Of a stretch of 64,000 nucleotides of DNA, positions 34,838-43,432 are shown one piece after another; position 1 is the first letter of the stretch, and the number at the start of each line of letters is the position of its first letter. Origin of the DNA: Gracilibacillus alcaliphilus (lineage in GTDB: Bacteria > Bacillota > Bacilli > Bacillales > Amphibacillaceae). The notes under the pieces are model-generated. The model saw only the letters and a program-made list of their open reading frames with translations. It had not been told where the DNA came from and did no database searches. The stretch spans positions 1 to 64,000 of the forward strand of contig NZ_JAFBFA010000031.1 of the NCBI RefSeq assembly GCF_016909015.1. The letters run 5' to 3'. A program made the translations under genes and the position numbers.

Positions 34838-35620
34838 ATGTTGATTAAAACCATTATTTTTGACTTAGATGATACCCTGTTATGGGACAAAAAAAGCGTC
34901 AAAACCGCATTTGAGAAAACTTGTCAATTAGCGAAAGACAAATTTGATATCGATCCAGAACAACTGGAAGAGACCACTCGTGAACAGGCACGCCATTTAT
35001 ATCAAGGTTATGAAACCTATCCATTCACGCAAATGATTGGTATCAACCCGTTTGAAGGACTGTGGGGCAATTTCTTAGATGAAGATGATAGCGATTTTCA
35101 AAAAATGGCTGCCCTTGCTCCTGATTACCGCAAACAATCATGGATCAACGGACTGAAACAGCTTGGCATAGAAGACGAAGCCTTCGGTGCGTATTTGGCA
35201 GAACAATTCCCGAAAAAACGCAAAGAAAGTCCTTTTGTATACGAAGAAACGTTTCGCGTATTAGAGAAATTACAGCCTGATTATCAATTAATTATGCTTA
35301 CCAACGGCTCACCAGATTTACAAAATACGAAATTAACGATAACTCCTGAATTACGGCCCTATTTCGATCATATTATTATTTCTGGAGATTTTGGAAAAGG
35401 CAAACCTGATCCAAGTATCTTTGAACATGTCTTAGAAACTGCCGGCATCAAGTGTGACGAAGCCTTAATGGTCGGTGACAATCTGATGACAGATATCCTA
35501 GGTGCTAATCGTACAGGGATTAAGAGCGTATGGATTAATCGCGAAGGAAAGACAGCCGATGAGGTAGAGCCAACCTATGAAATTAAACATCTGGAAGAAT
35601 TATTCGATATTCTTTCGTAA
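34838..35620 (+). CDS. HAD family hydrolase (YsaA-like)
   Basis: The 260-residue phosphatase-fold protein has the HAD motif I FDLDDTLLWD at the N-terminus with the nucleophilic Asp, motif II IMLTNGSPD, a Lys in GDFGKGKPDP and motif IV MVGDNLMTDILGA. An insert of mostly helical residues forms the cap. Length and motifs match B. subtilis YsaA, annotated as a possible phosphoserine phosphatase. That activity would pair logically with serA, its convergent neighbour, but this is inference. The start follows GAGGGAGG; an upstream in-frame ATG-less extension is rejected. Confidence 0.85.
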   Translation: MLIKTIIFDLDDTLLWDKKSVKTAFEKTCQLAKDKFDIDPEQLEETTREQARHLYQGYETYPFTQMIGINPFEGLWGNFLDEDDSDFQKMAALAPDYRKQSWINGLKQLGIEDEAFGAYLAEQFPKKRKESPFVYEETFRVLEKLQPDYQLIMLTNGSPDLQNTKLTITPELRPYFDHIIISGDFGKGKPDPSIFEHVLETAGIKCDEALMVGDNLMTDILGANRTGIKSVWINREGKTADEVEPTYEIKHLEELFDILS

Positions 35621-35665
35621 AGCAGATGACTGGGTGCATATTTTTTGACTGCTTGCACGTGGTTA

Positions 35666-35770
35666 AATGGCCACTCGATGTGACTTACTGGTCACTCATC
35701 GACTGTTACTGGTCACTCATCGACTGTTACTGGCCACTTGATATGACTTACTGGCCACTCGGCGATTATG
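35666..35770. repeat. 21-bp tandem repeat, five copies
   Basis: Units start at 35666, 35687, 35708, 35729 and 35750. Units 2 and 3 are identical (ACTGGTCACTCATCGACTGTT), and the others diverge at several positions but keep the ACTGG(T/C)CACT core. It lies between the convergent HAD hydrolase and serA genes, before their shared terminator. The copies are of recent origin and likely to vary in number between strains. Confidence 0.9.
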
Positions 35771-35787
35771 TAAACTAGATTCCAGTC

Positions 35788-35836
35788 AAAAAAGCGCTCT
35801 TGCTTGGGTATAGCCCCCAAGGCAAGAGCGCTTTTG
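35788..35836. terminator. Bidirectional terminator between HAD hydrolase and serA
   Basis: AAAAGCGCTCTTGC-TTGGG pairs with CCCAAGGCAAGAGCGCTTTT in a long stem with T-runs on both sides. It serves the plus-strand HAD gene and the minus-strand serA gene. Confidence 0.88.
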
Positions 35837-35839
35837 TTT

Positions 35840-37426
35840 TTACAGCTGCATAGCAGTTAGTTTTTCGATTTCTTCTACTTGTTTCAATGCTTCGATTTCA
35901 TCATCTTCTAAATATTTATCAATGGTGAGAATCATGATCGCTTCACCGCCAACATCAGATCGGCCTACCTGCATCGCCCCGATGTTGATGTTTTTCTCTG
36001 CAAACATGTTCCCGACCTTACCGATTACTCCAGGACGGTCGTTGTGCTTAATCACAACCAGGTTGCCTTCCGGTACGACATCGACACTATAAGCATCCAC
36101 TTGTACAAGGCGAGGGCCTAGACCGTTTAATAATGTACCAGATACAGAACGAGTCACATTCTTCGTTTTTACTTCAACTGTCAACAGGTTGGTAAAGCCT
36201 TTTGTGACAGAAGATTTATTTTCATTCACGCGGATACCTCTTTTTTCTGCCAAATAAGAGGCATTCACATCATTGACATGATCACCTAAATGACGCTTTA
36301 ATAAGCCCTTGATTGTATTACGGGTTAATGGCGCTACCTCTAGCTCATTTAGATCACCTGAATAAGAGATATTGATTTCTTCTATTACTCCATTAGTTAA
36401 GTAGGTTAAGAATGTACCTAGTTTCTCGGATAAATGGAAATACGGTTCAATCTTATTCATAATTTCTTTCGGTACAGCCGGTAAATTGACAGGGTTCTTG
36501 GCAATACCTTCGGTTAAATAACGAACAACATCATGGCTGACATCAATTGCTACCGATTCTTGCGCCTCAATCGTACTTGCCCCTAAGTGTGGGGTAGCAA
36601 TTACTTCCGGTAATTCTAACAAACGATGATCAGTTGCCGGCTCTTCCTCAAATACGTCTAAAGCAGCTCCAGCTACTTTTCCAGATTTAATCGCTTCATA
36701 TAGAGCATCTTCATCAATAATACCACCGCGGGCACAATTGACAATGCGCACACCATCTTTCATTTTGGCGAAAGCTTCTTTATTAATTAAATGCTTTGTT
36801 TCCTTAATAAGCGGGGTATGCACCGTGATAAAGTCTGCTGCCAAAATCACATCTTCCACAGATCCAAAGTCTATCCCCAGTTTAGCTGCACGATCTTTTG
36901 TTAAAAAAGGATCATAGGCAATGACATTCATACGCTGACCTTTGGCACGAGTAGCTACCTCTGCACCAATTCGTCCCATACCAATGACGCCTAATGTTTT
37001 TCCTTTCAGCTCTACCCCAACATAGGTTTTACGATCCCATTTACCCTGTTTTAATGCATAGTAAGCTTGAGGAATCTTACGAGCTAGTGACGTTAACATC
37101 GCAATTGTATGCTCTGCCGCTGAGTTAGTATTCCCGTCAGGGGCATTCACAACAATAATACCGCGTTCGGTTGCTGCACTTATATCGATATTATCTACAC
37201 CAACACCTGCACGACCAATAATCTTTAATTTAGAAGCCTTGCTAATAATATCTCTCGTTACTTTTGTCTGGCTTCTTACTAACAAAGCATCATATTCTCC
37301 AATGCGATCAGTTAGCTCGTCCACAGACAAATTAGTTTCTACATCTACTTGAATATCTTTTGCTTCTCTTAATGGCTGGATACCCTCTTCACTTAAAGGG
37401 TCGCTGATTAGTACCTTAAATGTCAC
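35840..37426 (-). CDS. serA: D-3-phosphoglycerate dehydrogenase
   Basis: The 528-residue enzyme oxidises 3-phosphoglycerate, the first step of serine synthesis. Substrate-domain RSQTKVTRDII, the NAD-binding motif GVIGMGRIGAEVA, the catalytic Arg in NCARGGIIDE, Glu in EEEPATDHRL and His in ATPHLGAST are visible. An intervening domain and a C-terminal ACT domain (VIKHNDRPGVIGKVGNMF) follow, as in the long Bacillus type. The GTG at 37426 follows GGAGGGGACAAGT. No T-box leader was recognised upstream. Confidence 0.97.
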   Translation of the reverse strand: MTFKVLISDPLSEEGIQPLREAKDIQVDVETNLSVDELTDRIGEYDALLVRSQTKVTRDIISKASKLKIIGRAGVGVDNIDISAATERGIIVVNAPDGNTNSAAEHTIAMLTSLARKIPQAYYALKQGKWDRKTYVGVELKGKTLGVIGMGRIGAEVATRAKGQRMNVIAYDPFLTKDRAAKLGIDFGSVEDVILAADFITVHTPLIKETKHLINKEAFAKMKDGVRIVNCARGGIIDEDALYEAIKSGKVAGAALDVFEEEPATDHRLLELPEVIATPHLGASTIEAQESVAIDVSHDVVRYLTEGIAKNPVNLPAVPKEIMNKIEPYFHLSEKLGTFLTYLTNGVIEEINISYSGDLNELEVAPLTRNTIKGLLKRHLGDHVNDVNASYLAEKRGIRVNENKSSVTKGFTNLLTVEVKTKNVTRSVSGTLLNGLGPRLVQVDAYSVDVVPEGNLVVIKHNDRPGVIGKVGNMFAEKNINIGAMQVGRSDVGGEAIMILTIDKYLEDDEIEALKQVEEIEKLTAMQL

Positions 37427-37636
37427 ACTTGTCCCCTCCAAAACATATATTTTTGAAAAAAAAACACCACTTATTCGTGAAGTTTTTCACTTATAAACCA
37501 TTTTTCTAACAGCTATGTCTTATTATAGCACCTTTTGCTTTCTATACATAGAATGAAATTACTGAATGTTACTATGATAGCAAATTAGCAGTTATTGTCA
37601 ATACAAAATCAGCGGATTTTCCTGCTTTATATCCAG

Positions 37637-38059
37637 CTAAAACTCTATGCAAAATGGCTGTTTCGCTTCATCCAGACAACACTCTATCCTTTCTCTAAAA
37701 TTACGATGAGTAACCATTTCCAAGGCTCGATCTATCGGAAAAAAGTCCACCTCTAAACTTTCTGGCGAGGTAGTCAATTTACCTCCAACTGGTATAGCTA
37801 AGAATAACGTATTGCAAATAGATTGTTTAACATTTTGATAAACACCGCAAAACTTTACAATCTCTATCTCTATACCGGATTCTTCTTTTGTTTCCCGTAT
37901 AGCTGCATCTCTCAACGACTCTCCTTCTTCAACCTGACCTCCTGGCATTTCCCAACCTCTTCTCGGTCCTTTAATCAATAAGATTTCCTGCTGCTCATTG
38001 ATCACAATCGCAGCTGCAGAAACGATATGTTTTGGCGGTGAATGATGCTTTTGGATCAC
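37637..38059 (-). CDS. NUDIX hydrolase
   Basis: The 140-residue protein has a Nudix box spanning about residues 40-62: GG, a Glu five residues on, then RETKEESGI. This binds Mg and a diphosphate substrate. The N-terminal SAAAIVINEQQEILLIKGPR is the usual first strand pair. The substrate cannot be told; candidates are ADP-ribose, dNTPs or other nucleoside diphosphates. It stands alone between serA and rpsR. Confidence 0.88.
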   Translation of the reverse strand: MIQKHHSPPKHIVSAAAIVINEQQEILLIKGPRRGWEMPGGQVEEGESLRDAAIRETKEESGIEIEIVKFCGVYQNVKQSICNTLFLAIPVGGKLTTSPESLEVDFFPIDRALEMVTHRNFRERIECCLDEAKQPFCIEF

Positions 38060-38294
38060 TTGATTCTCCTCCTGTTTTTATAGTTTTTCATGCTCTTTTA
38101 TGTTCAATCCTCTGTCAGAACTTCTTGGAAAAATTGAAATGTTCATAAATTGAATTCATTACTTACATGATCTGTCTATATAGCAGAATAATTCTATCAT
38201 TTTTGACTGTAGGTTTCAAAAGGCAGCCCCTTCATCGAGGCTTAAAGAATATATACAATCCGAAACAAATTACTGATGACAAATTATCTAACAA

Positions 38295-38327
38295 TAAAAA
38301 AACCTAGGTACATAAGCACCTAGGTTT
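38295..38327 (-). terminator. Terminator of the rpsF-ssb-rpsR operon
   Basis: AAACCTAGGT (38300-38309) and ACCTAGGTTT (38318-38327) form a perfect stem. Seven T follow on the minus strand. The stop codon of rpsR is six bases away. Confidence 0.88.
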
Positions 38328-38332
38328 CTTTA

Positions 38333-38563
38333 TTATTCACTTACGTAAGGCAATAATGCCATTTGACGAGCGCGTTTGATTGCTCTTGTCAATTTACGTT
38401 GGTATTTTGCAGAAGTTCCAGTTACACGACGTGGAAGAATTTTTCCACGTTCAGAAACGAAACGTCTTAGCAATTCTACATCTTTATAGTCGATGTGTGT
38501 AATTCCGTTCGCTGTAAAATAACACACCTTACGACGCTTTGCACGACCGCGACGAGCTGCCAT
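38333..38563 (-). CDS. rpsR: 30S ribosomal protein S18
   Basis: The 76-residue protein has the usual basic N-terminus GRAKRRKVCYF, the core GKILPRRVTGTSAKYQRKL and the end RARQMALLPY. It pairs with S6 on 16S rRNA. It is the last gene of the rpsF-ssb-rpsR operon, 20 bases after ssb. Confidence 0.98.
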   Translation of the reverse strand: MAARRGRAKRRKVCYFTANGITHIDYKDVELLRRFVSERGKILPRRVTGTSAKYQRKLTRAIKRARQMALLPYVSE

Positions 38564-38583
38564 AAGTATAACCTCCTTTTATA

Positions 38584-39111
38584 TTAGAATGGTAAGTCAT
38601 CATCAGAAATATCAATAGGTTCTCCACTGTCTTGGAATGGATTATCGTTACTGTTATTGTTATTTCCTTGGTTATTGTTATTAAAGTTAGAATTATATTG
38701 ATTTTGGTTTTGATTATATTGAGATTGTTGCTGGTTCTGATTATAGCCTTGAGATCCGCCTTGGGAAGAAGGTTGTCCTCCACCAGATCCACCCCTTGAT
38801 TCCAAGAACTGAATCGATTCAGCCATTACCTCTGTAATGAATACCCTCTTACCTTCTTGATCATCAAAACTACGAGTCTGGATTCGACCGTCTACACCGA
38901 TAAGACTCCCTTTACTCATATAATTAGCAAAATTTTCCGCTTGCTTTCTCCAAACTACACAGTTAATGAAGTCAGCTTCACGTTCTCCTTGCTGATTTGA
39001 AAAAGGTCGATTACAAGCAACAGTAAAGTTTGCAACGGCAACGCCATTTGGTGTGTAACGTAAATCAGGATCTCTCGTCAGCCTGCCGACAAGTACGACA
39101 CGGTTTAGCAT
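38584..39111 (-). CDS. ssb: Single-stranded DNA-binding protein SsbA
   Basis: The 175-residue protein has an OB-fold N-terminal domain (LNRVVLVGRLTRDPDLRYTP and VVWRKQAENFANY). A long Gly/Gln/Asn/Ser-rich disordered linker at about residues 108-160 is followed by the acidic tip DISDDDLPF that recruits partner proteins. The ATG at 39111 has AAGGAG eight bases upstream; a GTG three codons earlier is unlikely. It lies in the conserved rpsF-ssb-rpsR operon. Confidence 0.98.
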   Translation of the reverse strand: MLNRVVLVGRLTRDPDLRYTPNGVAVANFTVACNRPFSNQQGEREADFINCVVWRKQAENFANYMSKGSLIGVDGRIQTRSFDDQEGKRVFITEVMAESIQFLESRGGSGGGQPSSQGGSQGYNQNQQQSQYNQNQNQYNSNFNNNNQGNNNNSNDNPFQDSGEPIDISDDDLPF

Positions 39112-39126
39112 CAGAACCACTCCTTA

Positions 39127-39417
39127 TTATTGATCATCTTCACGAATTGCCATATAACGAATAATGTCACTCGAGAAATTCGCTTGACGGTTGAATTCAT
39201 TAATAGCAGCTTCATCACCAGCGAAGTTAATAATTACATAGTATCCGTCTCGGTGATCTTCGATTTCATAAGCAAGACGTTTCTTGCCTACTTCTTCTAC
39301 TTTTTCAATCTCCGCTCCATTATCTGTAAGGATGCCGTTGAAACGCTCAATTAGAGCAGTTTGTGCTTCCTCTTCGATATTTGGGCGGATGATATACATG
39401 ATTTCATATTTAGTCAT
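39127..39417 (-). CDS. rpsF: 30S ribosomal protein S6
   Basis: The 96-residue protein has MTKYEIMYIIRPNIEEEAQ at its N-terminus and GKKRLAYEIEDHRDGYYVI in the middle. The start at 39417 is fixed by AAGGAGGTG seven bases upstream; the frame is open for 25 further codons but without a site. First gene of the operon with ssb and rpsR. Confidence 0.97.
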   Translation of the reverse strand: MTKYEIMYIIRPNIEEEAQTALIERFNGILTDNGAEIEKVEEVGKKRLAYEIEDHRDGYYVIINFAGDEAAINEFNRQANFSSDIIRYMAIREDDQ

Positions 39418-39494
39418 CCGTTTGCACCTCCTTTTGGACTTAGCGGCTCTTCGATTGGTCAAAGAGCAAGGAGTAATAATTTCATTACTCACAA
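39418..39494 (-). promoter_or_regulatory. Structured leader of the rpsF operon
   Basis: Between the promoter and rpsF, the minus strand carries the hairpin GAGTAAT-GAAATT-ATTACTC and then GCTCTT-TGACCAATCG-AAGAGC followed by CGC, giving a CCG at the base of the second stem. Leader RNAs of rpsF operons bind S6:S18 through a CCG-containing stem-loop, so autoregulation is plausible. Confidence 0.45.
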
Positions 39495-39500
39495 TACAAC

Positions 39501-39529
39501 ATTATACCAATTCTCCACCTATATTGCAA
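39501..39529 (-). promoter_or_regulatory. Promoter of the rpsF-ssb-rpsR operon
   Basis: On the minus strand TTGCAA and TATAAT are separated by 17 bp (39524-39529 and 39501-39506), giving a leader of about 77 bases before rpsF. Confidence 0.75.
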
Positions 39530-39571
39530 ACTTTATTTGGACAAATCATGGAAGTTTTCCCCTAGTGTCAT

Positions 39572-39633
39572 TAAAGCGAGACTGCCATCAGTGAGGTTTT
39601 CTTTGTCCCCGTTGATGGGTAGTGAGACTTATC
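39572..39633. repeat. Structured intergenic repeat, copy 3 (inverted)
   Basis: The reverse complement reads GATAAGTCTCACTACCCATCA, a GGGG core, then TGATGGCAGTCTCGCTTTA, the same ordered blocks as at 4968-5019. It lies downstream of ychF (minus strand) and upstream of the rpsF promoter. Confidence 0.65.
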
Positions 39634-39710
39634 CCACTTAGACTGCTCGTTGACATCTCTCCAAGTATGGAAATGTGGAGATACAGATGAAAACCCCATC
39701 CAAGTCTTTC

Positions 39711-40811
39711 TTATACATTAAAACGGAAGTGCATTACATCTCCGTCTTTTACTACGTAATCTTTACCCTCTAATCTTACTCTTCCCTTTTCTTTTGCTGC
39801 TTGTTCGGAGCCAGCTTCCACTAAATCATCATATGATACCGTTTCTGCCCGGATAAAACCTTTCTCAAAGTCACTGTGAATAATTCCAGCTGCTTGAGGT
39901 GCCTTCATTCCTTTTCTAAAGGTCCAGGCACGCACCTCTTGTACACCAGCTGTAAAATAAGTGCCTAATCCTAATAATTGATAAGCTGCTTTAATTAACT
40001 GGTCTAAGCCTGATTCAGCAATACCCAGCTCCTCAAGGAACATTTCTTTCTCTTCCCCATCCAGCTCTGCAATCTCTGATTCCACTTTAGCACTGATCAC
40101 AATCACTTCTGCCTGATCATTTTGGGCAAATTCTTTTACCAGTTTTACATATGGATTGTCTTCTATATCTAACAACTCATCTTCTCCAACATTTGCTACA
40201 TATAGTACAGATTTACTAGTCAGCAAATGCAGCCCTTTTACAAGCTTCTGTTGTTCATCGTTAAAAGATACCGCACGTGCTGGTTTTTCCTCTTCAAATG
40301 CATCACGAAGTTTGTCTAATACTTCAAATTCTGCCACTGCTTCTTTATCTTTTTGCTTAGCCAATTTCTCTACACGCTGTAAACGTTTAGTTACCGTTTC
40401 TAAATCGGCAAGGATTAATTCCAAGTTAATTGTCTCAATATCAGAAATCGGATCCACCTTACCAGACACATGTGTAATATTATCATCTTGAAAACAACGC
40501 ACCACATGACAGATCGCATCCACCTGCCGAATATGAGATAGAAATTGGTTGCCTAACCCTTCTCCCTTGCTCGCCCCTTTTACAATTCCGGCGATATCAG
40601 TAAATTCAAAGGCTGTTGGGATCGTTTTCTTTGGTTTTACTAATTCCGTTAATTTCTGCAGTCTGTGATCTGGTACTTCCACAATACCTACATTTGGATC
40701 TATGGTACAAAAAGGATAGTTTGCTGATTCTGCTCCTGCTTGCGTTATTGCGTTAAATAACGTTGATTTACCCACGTTAGGTAAACCAACAATTCCTGCT
40801 GTTAATGCCAT
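39711..40811 (-). CDS. ychF: Redox-regulated ATPase YchF (Obg-like)
   Basis: The 366-residue P-loop NTPase of the OLA1/YchF group uses ATP. Motifs: G1 GLPNVGKSTLFNAIT, G2 region SANYPFCTIDPNVG, G3 TDIAGIVKGASKGEG, and a C-terminal TGS domain (VRAWTFRKGMKAPQAAG). Its cellular role is in translation or stress response. In Bacillus it is upstream of rpsF, as here. Confidence 0.97.
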   Translation of the reverse strand: MALTAGIVGLPNVGKSTLFNAITQAGAESANYPFCTIDPNVGIVEVPDHRLQKLTELVKPKKTIPTAFEFTDIAGIVKGASKGEGLGNQFLSHIRQVDAICHVVRCFQDDNITHVSGKVDPISDIETINLELILADLETVTKRLQRVEKLAKQKDKEAVAEFEVLDKLRDAFEEEKPARAVSFNDEQQKLVKGLHLLTSKSVLYVANVGEDELLDIEDNPYVKLVKEFAQNDQAEVIVISAKVESEIAELDGEEKEMFLEELGIAESGLDQLIKAAYQLLGLGTYFTAGVQEVRAWTFRKGMKAPQAAGIIHSDFEKGFIRAETVSYDDLVEAGSEQAAKEKGRVRLEGKDYVVKDGDVMHFRFNV

Positions 40812-40903
40812 TAACCTTCACTCCTTAAGGATTGCGTTCATATGAACGTATCAGTCATACCAATTATAGTGATAGTTTCACTAATTGACAAGTTATTCAA
40901 AAT

Positions 40904-40930
40904 AAAAAACCAAGGGTATTTCCCCCTTGA
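40904..40930 (-). terminator. Weak terminator downstream of the DUF951 gene
   Basis: On the minus strand CAAGGG pairs with CCCTTG around seven bases, followed by GGTTTTTT. Confidence 0.6.
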
Positions 40931-40995
40931 TTTACGCATTTTCATGTCACCAAAAACATATTTTCGACTGTCTTGTCTGTATTAAAAAACGAAAA

Positions 40996-41011
40996 TGTTT
41001 CACGTGGAACA
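40996..41011. promoter_or_regulatory. parS site 1
   Basis: TGTTTCACGTGGAACA is a perfect match to the ParB consensus TGTTNCACGTGAAACA when read on the minus strand. It lies in the gap downstream of the DUF951 gene, about 17 kb from oriC. Confidence 0.9.
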
Positions 41012-41016
41012 AATTT

Positions 41017-41211
41017 CTAATTAGCCGGTTCGATAACCTTTTTCAACTTCTGCTCAAACTGTTTGCGCGGAATCATTACACTATGTCCACAGCCTTCACA
41101 CTTAATACGGATATCCATTCCCATTCGAATAATTTTCCATTTGTTTTCTCCGCAAGGGTGTGGTTTCTTCATTTCCACGACATCATTTAGTTGAAATTGT
41201 TTCCGTTCCAT
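41017..41211 (-). CDS. DUF951 family protein
   Basis: The 64-residue small basic protein has a zinc-ribbon-like Cys pattern: HPCG and then CEGCGH. The motif DVVEMKKPHPCGENKWKI is conserved among Firmicutes, where the gene usually sits near ychF and spo0J. The function is unknown; a nucleic-acid-binding role is only a guess. Confidence 0.9.
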   Translation of the reverse strand: MERKQFQLNDVVEMKKPHPCGENKWKIIRMGMDIRIKCEGCGHSVMIPRKQFEQKLKKVIEPAN

Positions 41212-41252
41212 TCTATCACCTCAGTCTTACACAAACTCATATTTCTATTATA

Positions 41253-42263
41253 TTAGATTTTTTTATAAAAAGGAAATAGTAAAATCGCACAAAATAAATA
41301 TAAGTTCACAATCCCATACAACGGGTATAAAAAGCCAATCAATGCAGAAAAACCAATACTGGTTAATGGCAGTAAACAGAGAAAAAGTACTAACGCTATC
41401 TTCCACATCGGAAAAGGAAAATAAGGTTTTAATCTGGTTACTAATGCCAGCATACCGGAAACTGCCGTTGTAAAGATGGCAAACCATAATAGAATCGACA
41501 TCAAAATATTGGTATAGACCGAATAATTTTGCAAAATTGCAAATAACGGAATTTCATAGAAATTAATCATATCAGCAATATGTACCAGACTATTATTGTA
41601 AAGAAAGGACGTCGCACCTAAGATTAATCCACTCCCAATACTAGCTATCCATATCTCACCATTGGAGCGAATTTGATCACCAATTGCCCCTAGTACGGCT
41701 AGTATCGATAAAATATTGAGCGCAGTAAAGGTAAATGCTGCCATCCAATTCGACTGGCGTTCCCAAGCAAGATCCCATGTTATCTGTTCATCCATTGAAT
41801 AGAGCAGCAGCATAGCAACCAAGCCTACCATTAATACTGGCATCACAAATGAATTGAATTGCAGCACACCTTGCAATCCTTTGATAAACAAGATAACCGA
41901 TAAGACGGCAAGAAAAAGGATCCCTGCCCACTTCGGCATGGAAAAAGCCTCAAATGTTGCCCCACTCCCAGCAGTCATGATCACCGTTGTAGACAGCAGA
42001 TAGAAAAAAATCAAGAAATCATAAAAACGTGCCATCTGCTTTCCTAGCATTATCGTTAATAAATCAAAATAATTCGTTGTTTGAAACCGATAGCTCGCCT
42101 TCATCACAATGGCAATACAAAAGATAAAGAAGAGCGTAAACAAGATAATAGCTAGTCCACTTTCATGACCAAAAAATTGCCACAATTCCCTGCCAGAAGT
42201 ATAACCAGCGCCTACCATTATACCTAAAATTAAAAAAATCCATTTGAACCCCGCTCTCCACAT
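41253..42263 (-). CDS. YkvI family membrane protein
   Basis: The 336-residue protein has about ten hydrophobic segments, starting WIFLILGIMVGAGYTSGREL, which resembles the first helix of APC/LeuT-fold transporters. It belongs to the YkvI family, whose substrate is unknown. It lies near spo0J in this genome and in other Bacillaceae. No operon partner is obvious, and DUF951 begins 41 bp downstream. Confidence 0.85.
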   Translation of the reverse strand: MWRAGFKWIFLILGIMVGAGYTSGRELWQFFGHESGLAIILFTLFFIFCIAIVMKASYRFQTTNYFDLLTIMLGKQMARFYDFLIFFYLLSTTVIMTAGSGATFEAFSMPKWAGILFLAVLSVILFIKGLQGVLQFNSFVMPVLMVGLVAMLLLYSMDEQITWDLAWERQSNWMAAFTFTALNILSILAVLGAIGDQIRSNGEIWIASIGSGLILGATSFLYNNSLVHIADMINFYEIPLFAILQNYSVYTNILMSILLWFAIFTTAVSGMLALVTRLKPYFPFPMWKIALVLFLCLLPLTSIGFSALIGFLYPLYGIVNLYLFCAILLFPFYKKI

Positions 42264-42363
42264 ACTATTCCTCCTGCTATAACCGTTAATTGCTCTATAG
42301 TCTAACGTATGCGTGAAACAGCGCTAGTATGAAGGAAATCAGCACTTCATTCAAAAAGATCTT

Positions 42364-43071
42364 CTAATATATGATATAGGCATAACCAAAATAAAAGATA
42401 ATAAAGAGAAAAATAGCAGGAAGAAAGTCTCCTATTTTAAACTTAGTAATTTGTAGTATATTGAGCCCAATCGCCAAAATTAATAATCCACCGATGGCAG
42501 TAACCTCGGATATAAAACCAGTTAACACTTGCTCTGGGAATATTCGATTAATTTGAACAGCCAACAAAGCAATACTTCCTTGATATAAGACAACTGGAAT
42601 CACAGAGAAAACAACACCATAACCTAAAGTAGTTGTCAATACCATAGCCATAAAACCATCTAAGAATGCTTTAGTAAATAAAACCTCATGATCCCCTCGG
42701 AGTCCTCCGTCCAAGGCACCTACAATCGCCATGGCACCAATCACAAAGATAAGACTGGCAGTGATAAACCCCTCGGTTACATTACCTTTTCTTCCTTTAC
42801 TCACCCTCTCTTCTAATCGCTGCCCTATTCTGTTTAAATTATCCTCCAAATGAACAGCCGTCCCGACCATGCCTCCTAATAATAAGCTTAAGAGGATCAT
42901 TATCACATTATCGGCTTGTATTGCCATTTGTATACCAATTAAGGTCACAACCAAACCGATTCCTTGTAAGGCAACATGTTTTATACGTTCTGGAATATTG
43001 GTAAAGATAAGTCCGATGATCGTACCAATAATTATACATAATCCATTAACAAGTGTACCTAATAAAACCAT
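42364..43071 (-). CDS. DUF554 family membrane protein (YdfK/YqgA type)
   Basis: The 235-residue protein has about seven hydrophobic helices and the motif GTLVNGLCIIIGTIIGL at the N-terminus. GALDGGLRGDHEVLFTKAFLDGF is a well-conserved DUF554 segment. A transporter or channel role is presumed, but none is proven. It lies downstream of spo0J and is separated from it by a dispersed repeat. Confidence 0.88.
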   Translation of the reverse strand: MVLLGTLVNGLCIIIGTIIGLIFTNIPERIKHVALQGIGLVVTLIGIQMAIQADNVIMILLSLLLGGMVGTAVHLEDNLNRIGQRLEERVSKGRKGNVTEGFITASLIFVIGAMAIVGALDGGLRGDHEVLFTKAFLDGFMAMVLTTTLGYGVVFSVIPVVLYQGSIALLAVQINRIFPEQVLTGFISEVTAIGGLLILAIGLNILQITKFKIGDFLPAIFLFIIFYFGYAYIIY

Positions 43072-43284
43072 TTACTTTCCTCCCAATAACTTAACAATAG
43101 GTCTGACTAGCTCTTTTTTAGAATAGAAAGCTGCCACATTTTACAACTGCTCATTCCTAAACTGTGTTTGGTACTCCCCTGCTTTTTTAGGAACGAAAAG
43201 CGCCCTTTTAAAAACGTAGTGATTGGAGCGTCACAACGGAGATAAAGGAAACACGACGACGGAAGGAGTCGATGTGGACTTATC

Positions 43285-43385
43285 GTAGGGCGTGACGTGC
43301 AATCTCTAAAGTTTGGCACTTGGAGCTGGACATGGCTATTCTTGAATAAGAATGAACGCATGAAAAATTATATACTTTCTGATCT
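43285..43385. repeat. Dispersed intergenic repeat (family B), copy 1
   Basis: The block starts near TAGGGCGTGACGTG and ends near CTGATCTTACC. Over about 100 bp it closely matches 50950-51055 in the same orientation; I count about ten differences plus a single-base gap. Sequence to the left (43140-43284) extends the unit in this copy only. The region 43072-43284 holds no gene that I can support. Confidence 0.85.
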
Positions 43386-43395
43386 TACCAGTAAA

Positions 43396-43430
43396 AAGCC
43401 TGGTTGTTTCACGTGAAACAATCAGGCTCG
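43396..43430 (-). terminator. Terminator of spo0J with parS site 2 in its stem
   Basis: The stem AGCCTGATTGTTTCACGTGAAACAACCAGGCT (minus strand, one mismatch per arm) is followed by five T. Its centre, 43405-43420, is TGTTTCACGTGAAACA, an exact palindromic parS. One DNA segment thus serves as ParB loading site and as transcription terminator. Confidence 0.9.
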
Positions 43431-43432
43431 TT

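Noticed and set aside
37427..37636. T-box leader upstream of serA
   Set aside because: No T-box motif or terminator/antiterminator pair was seen.
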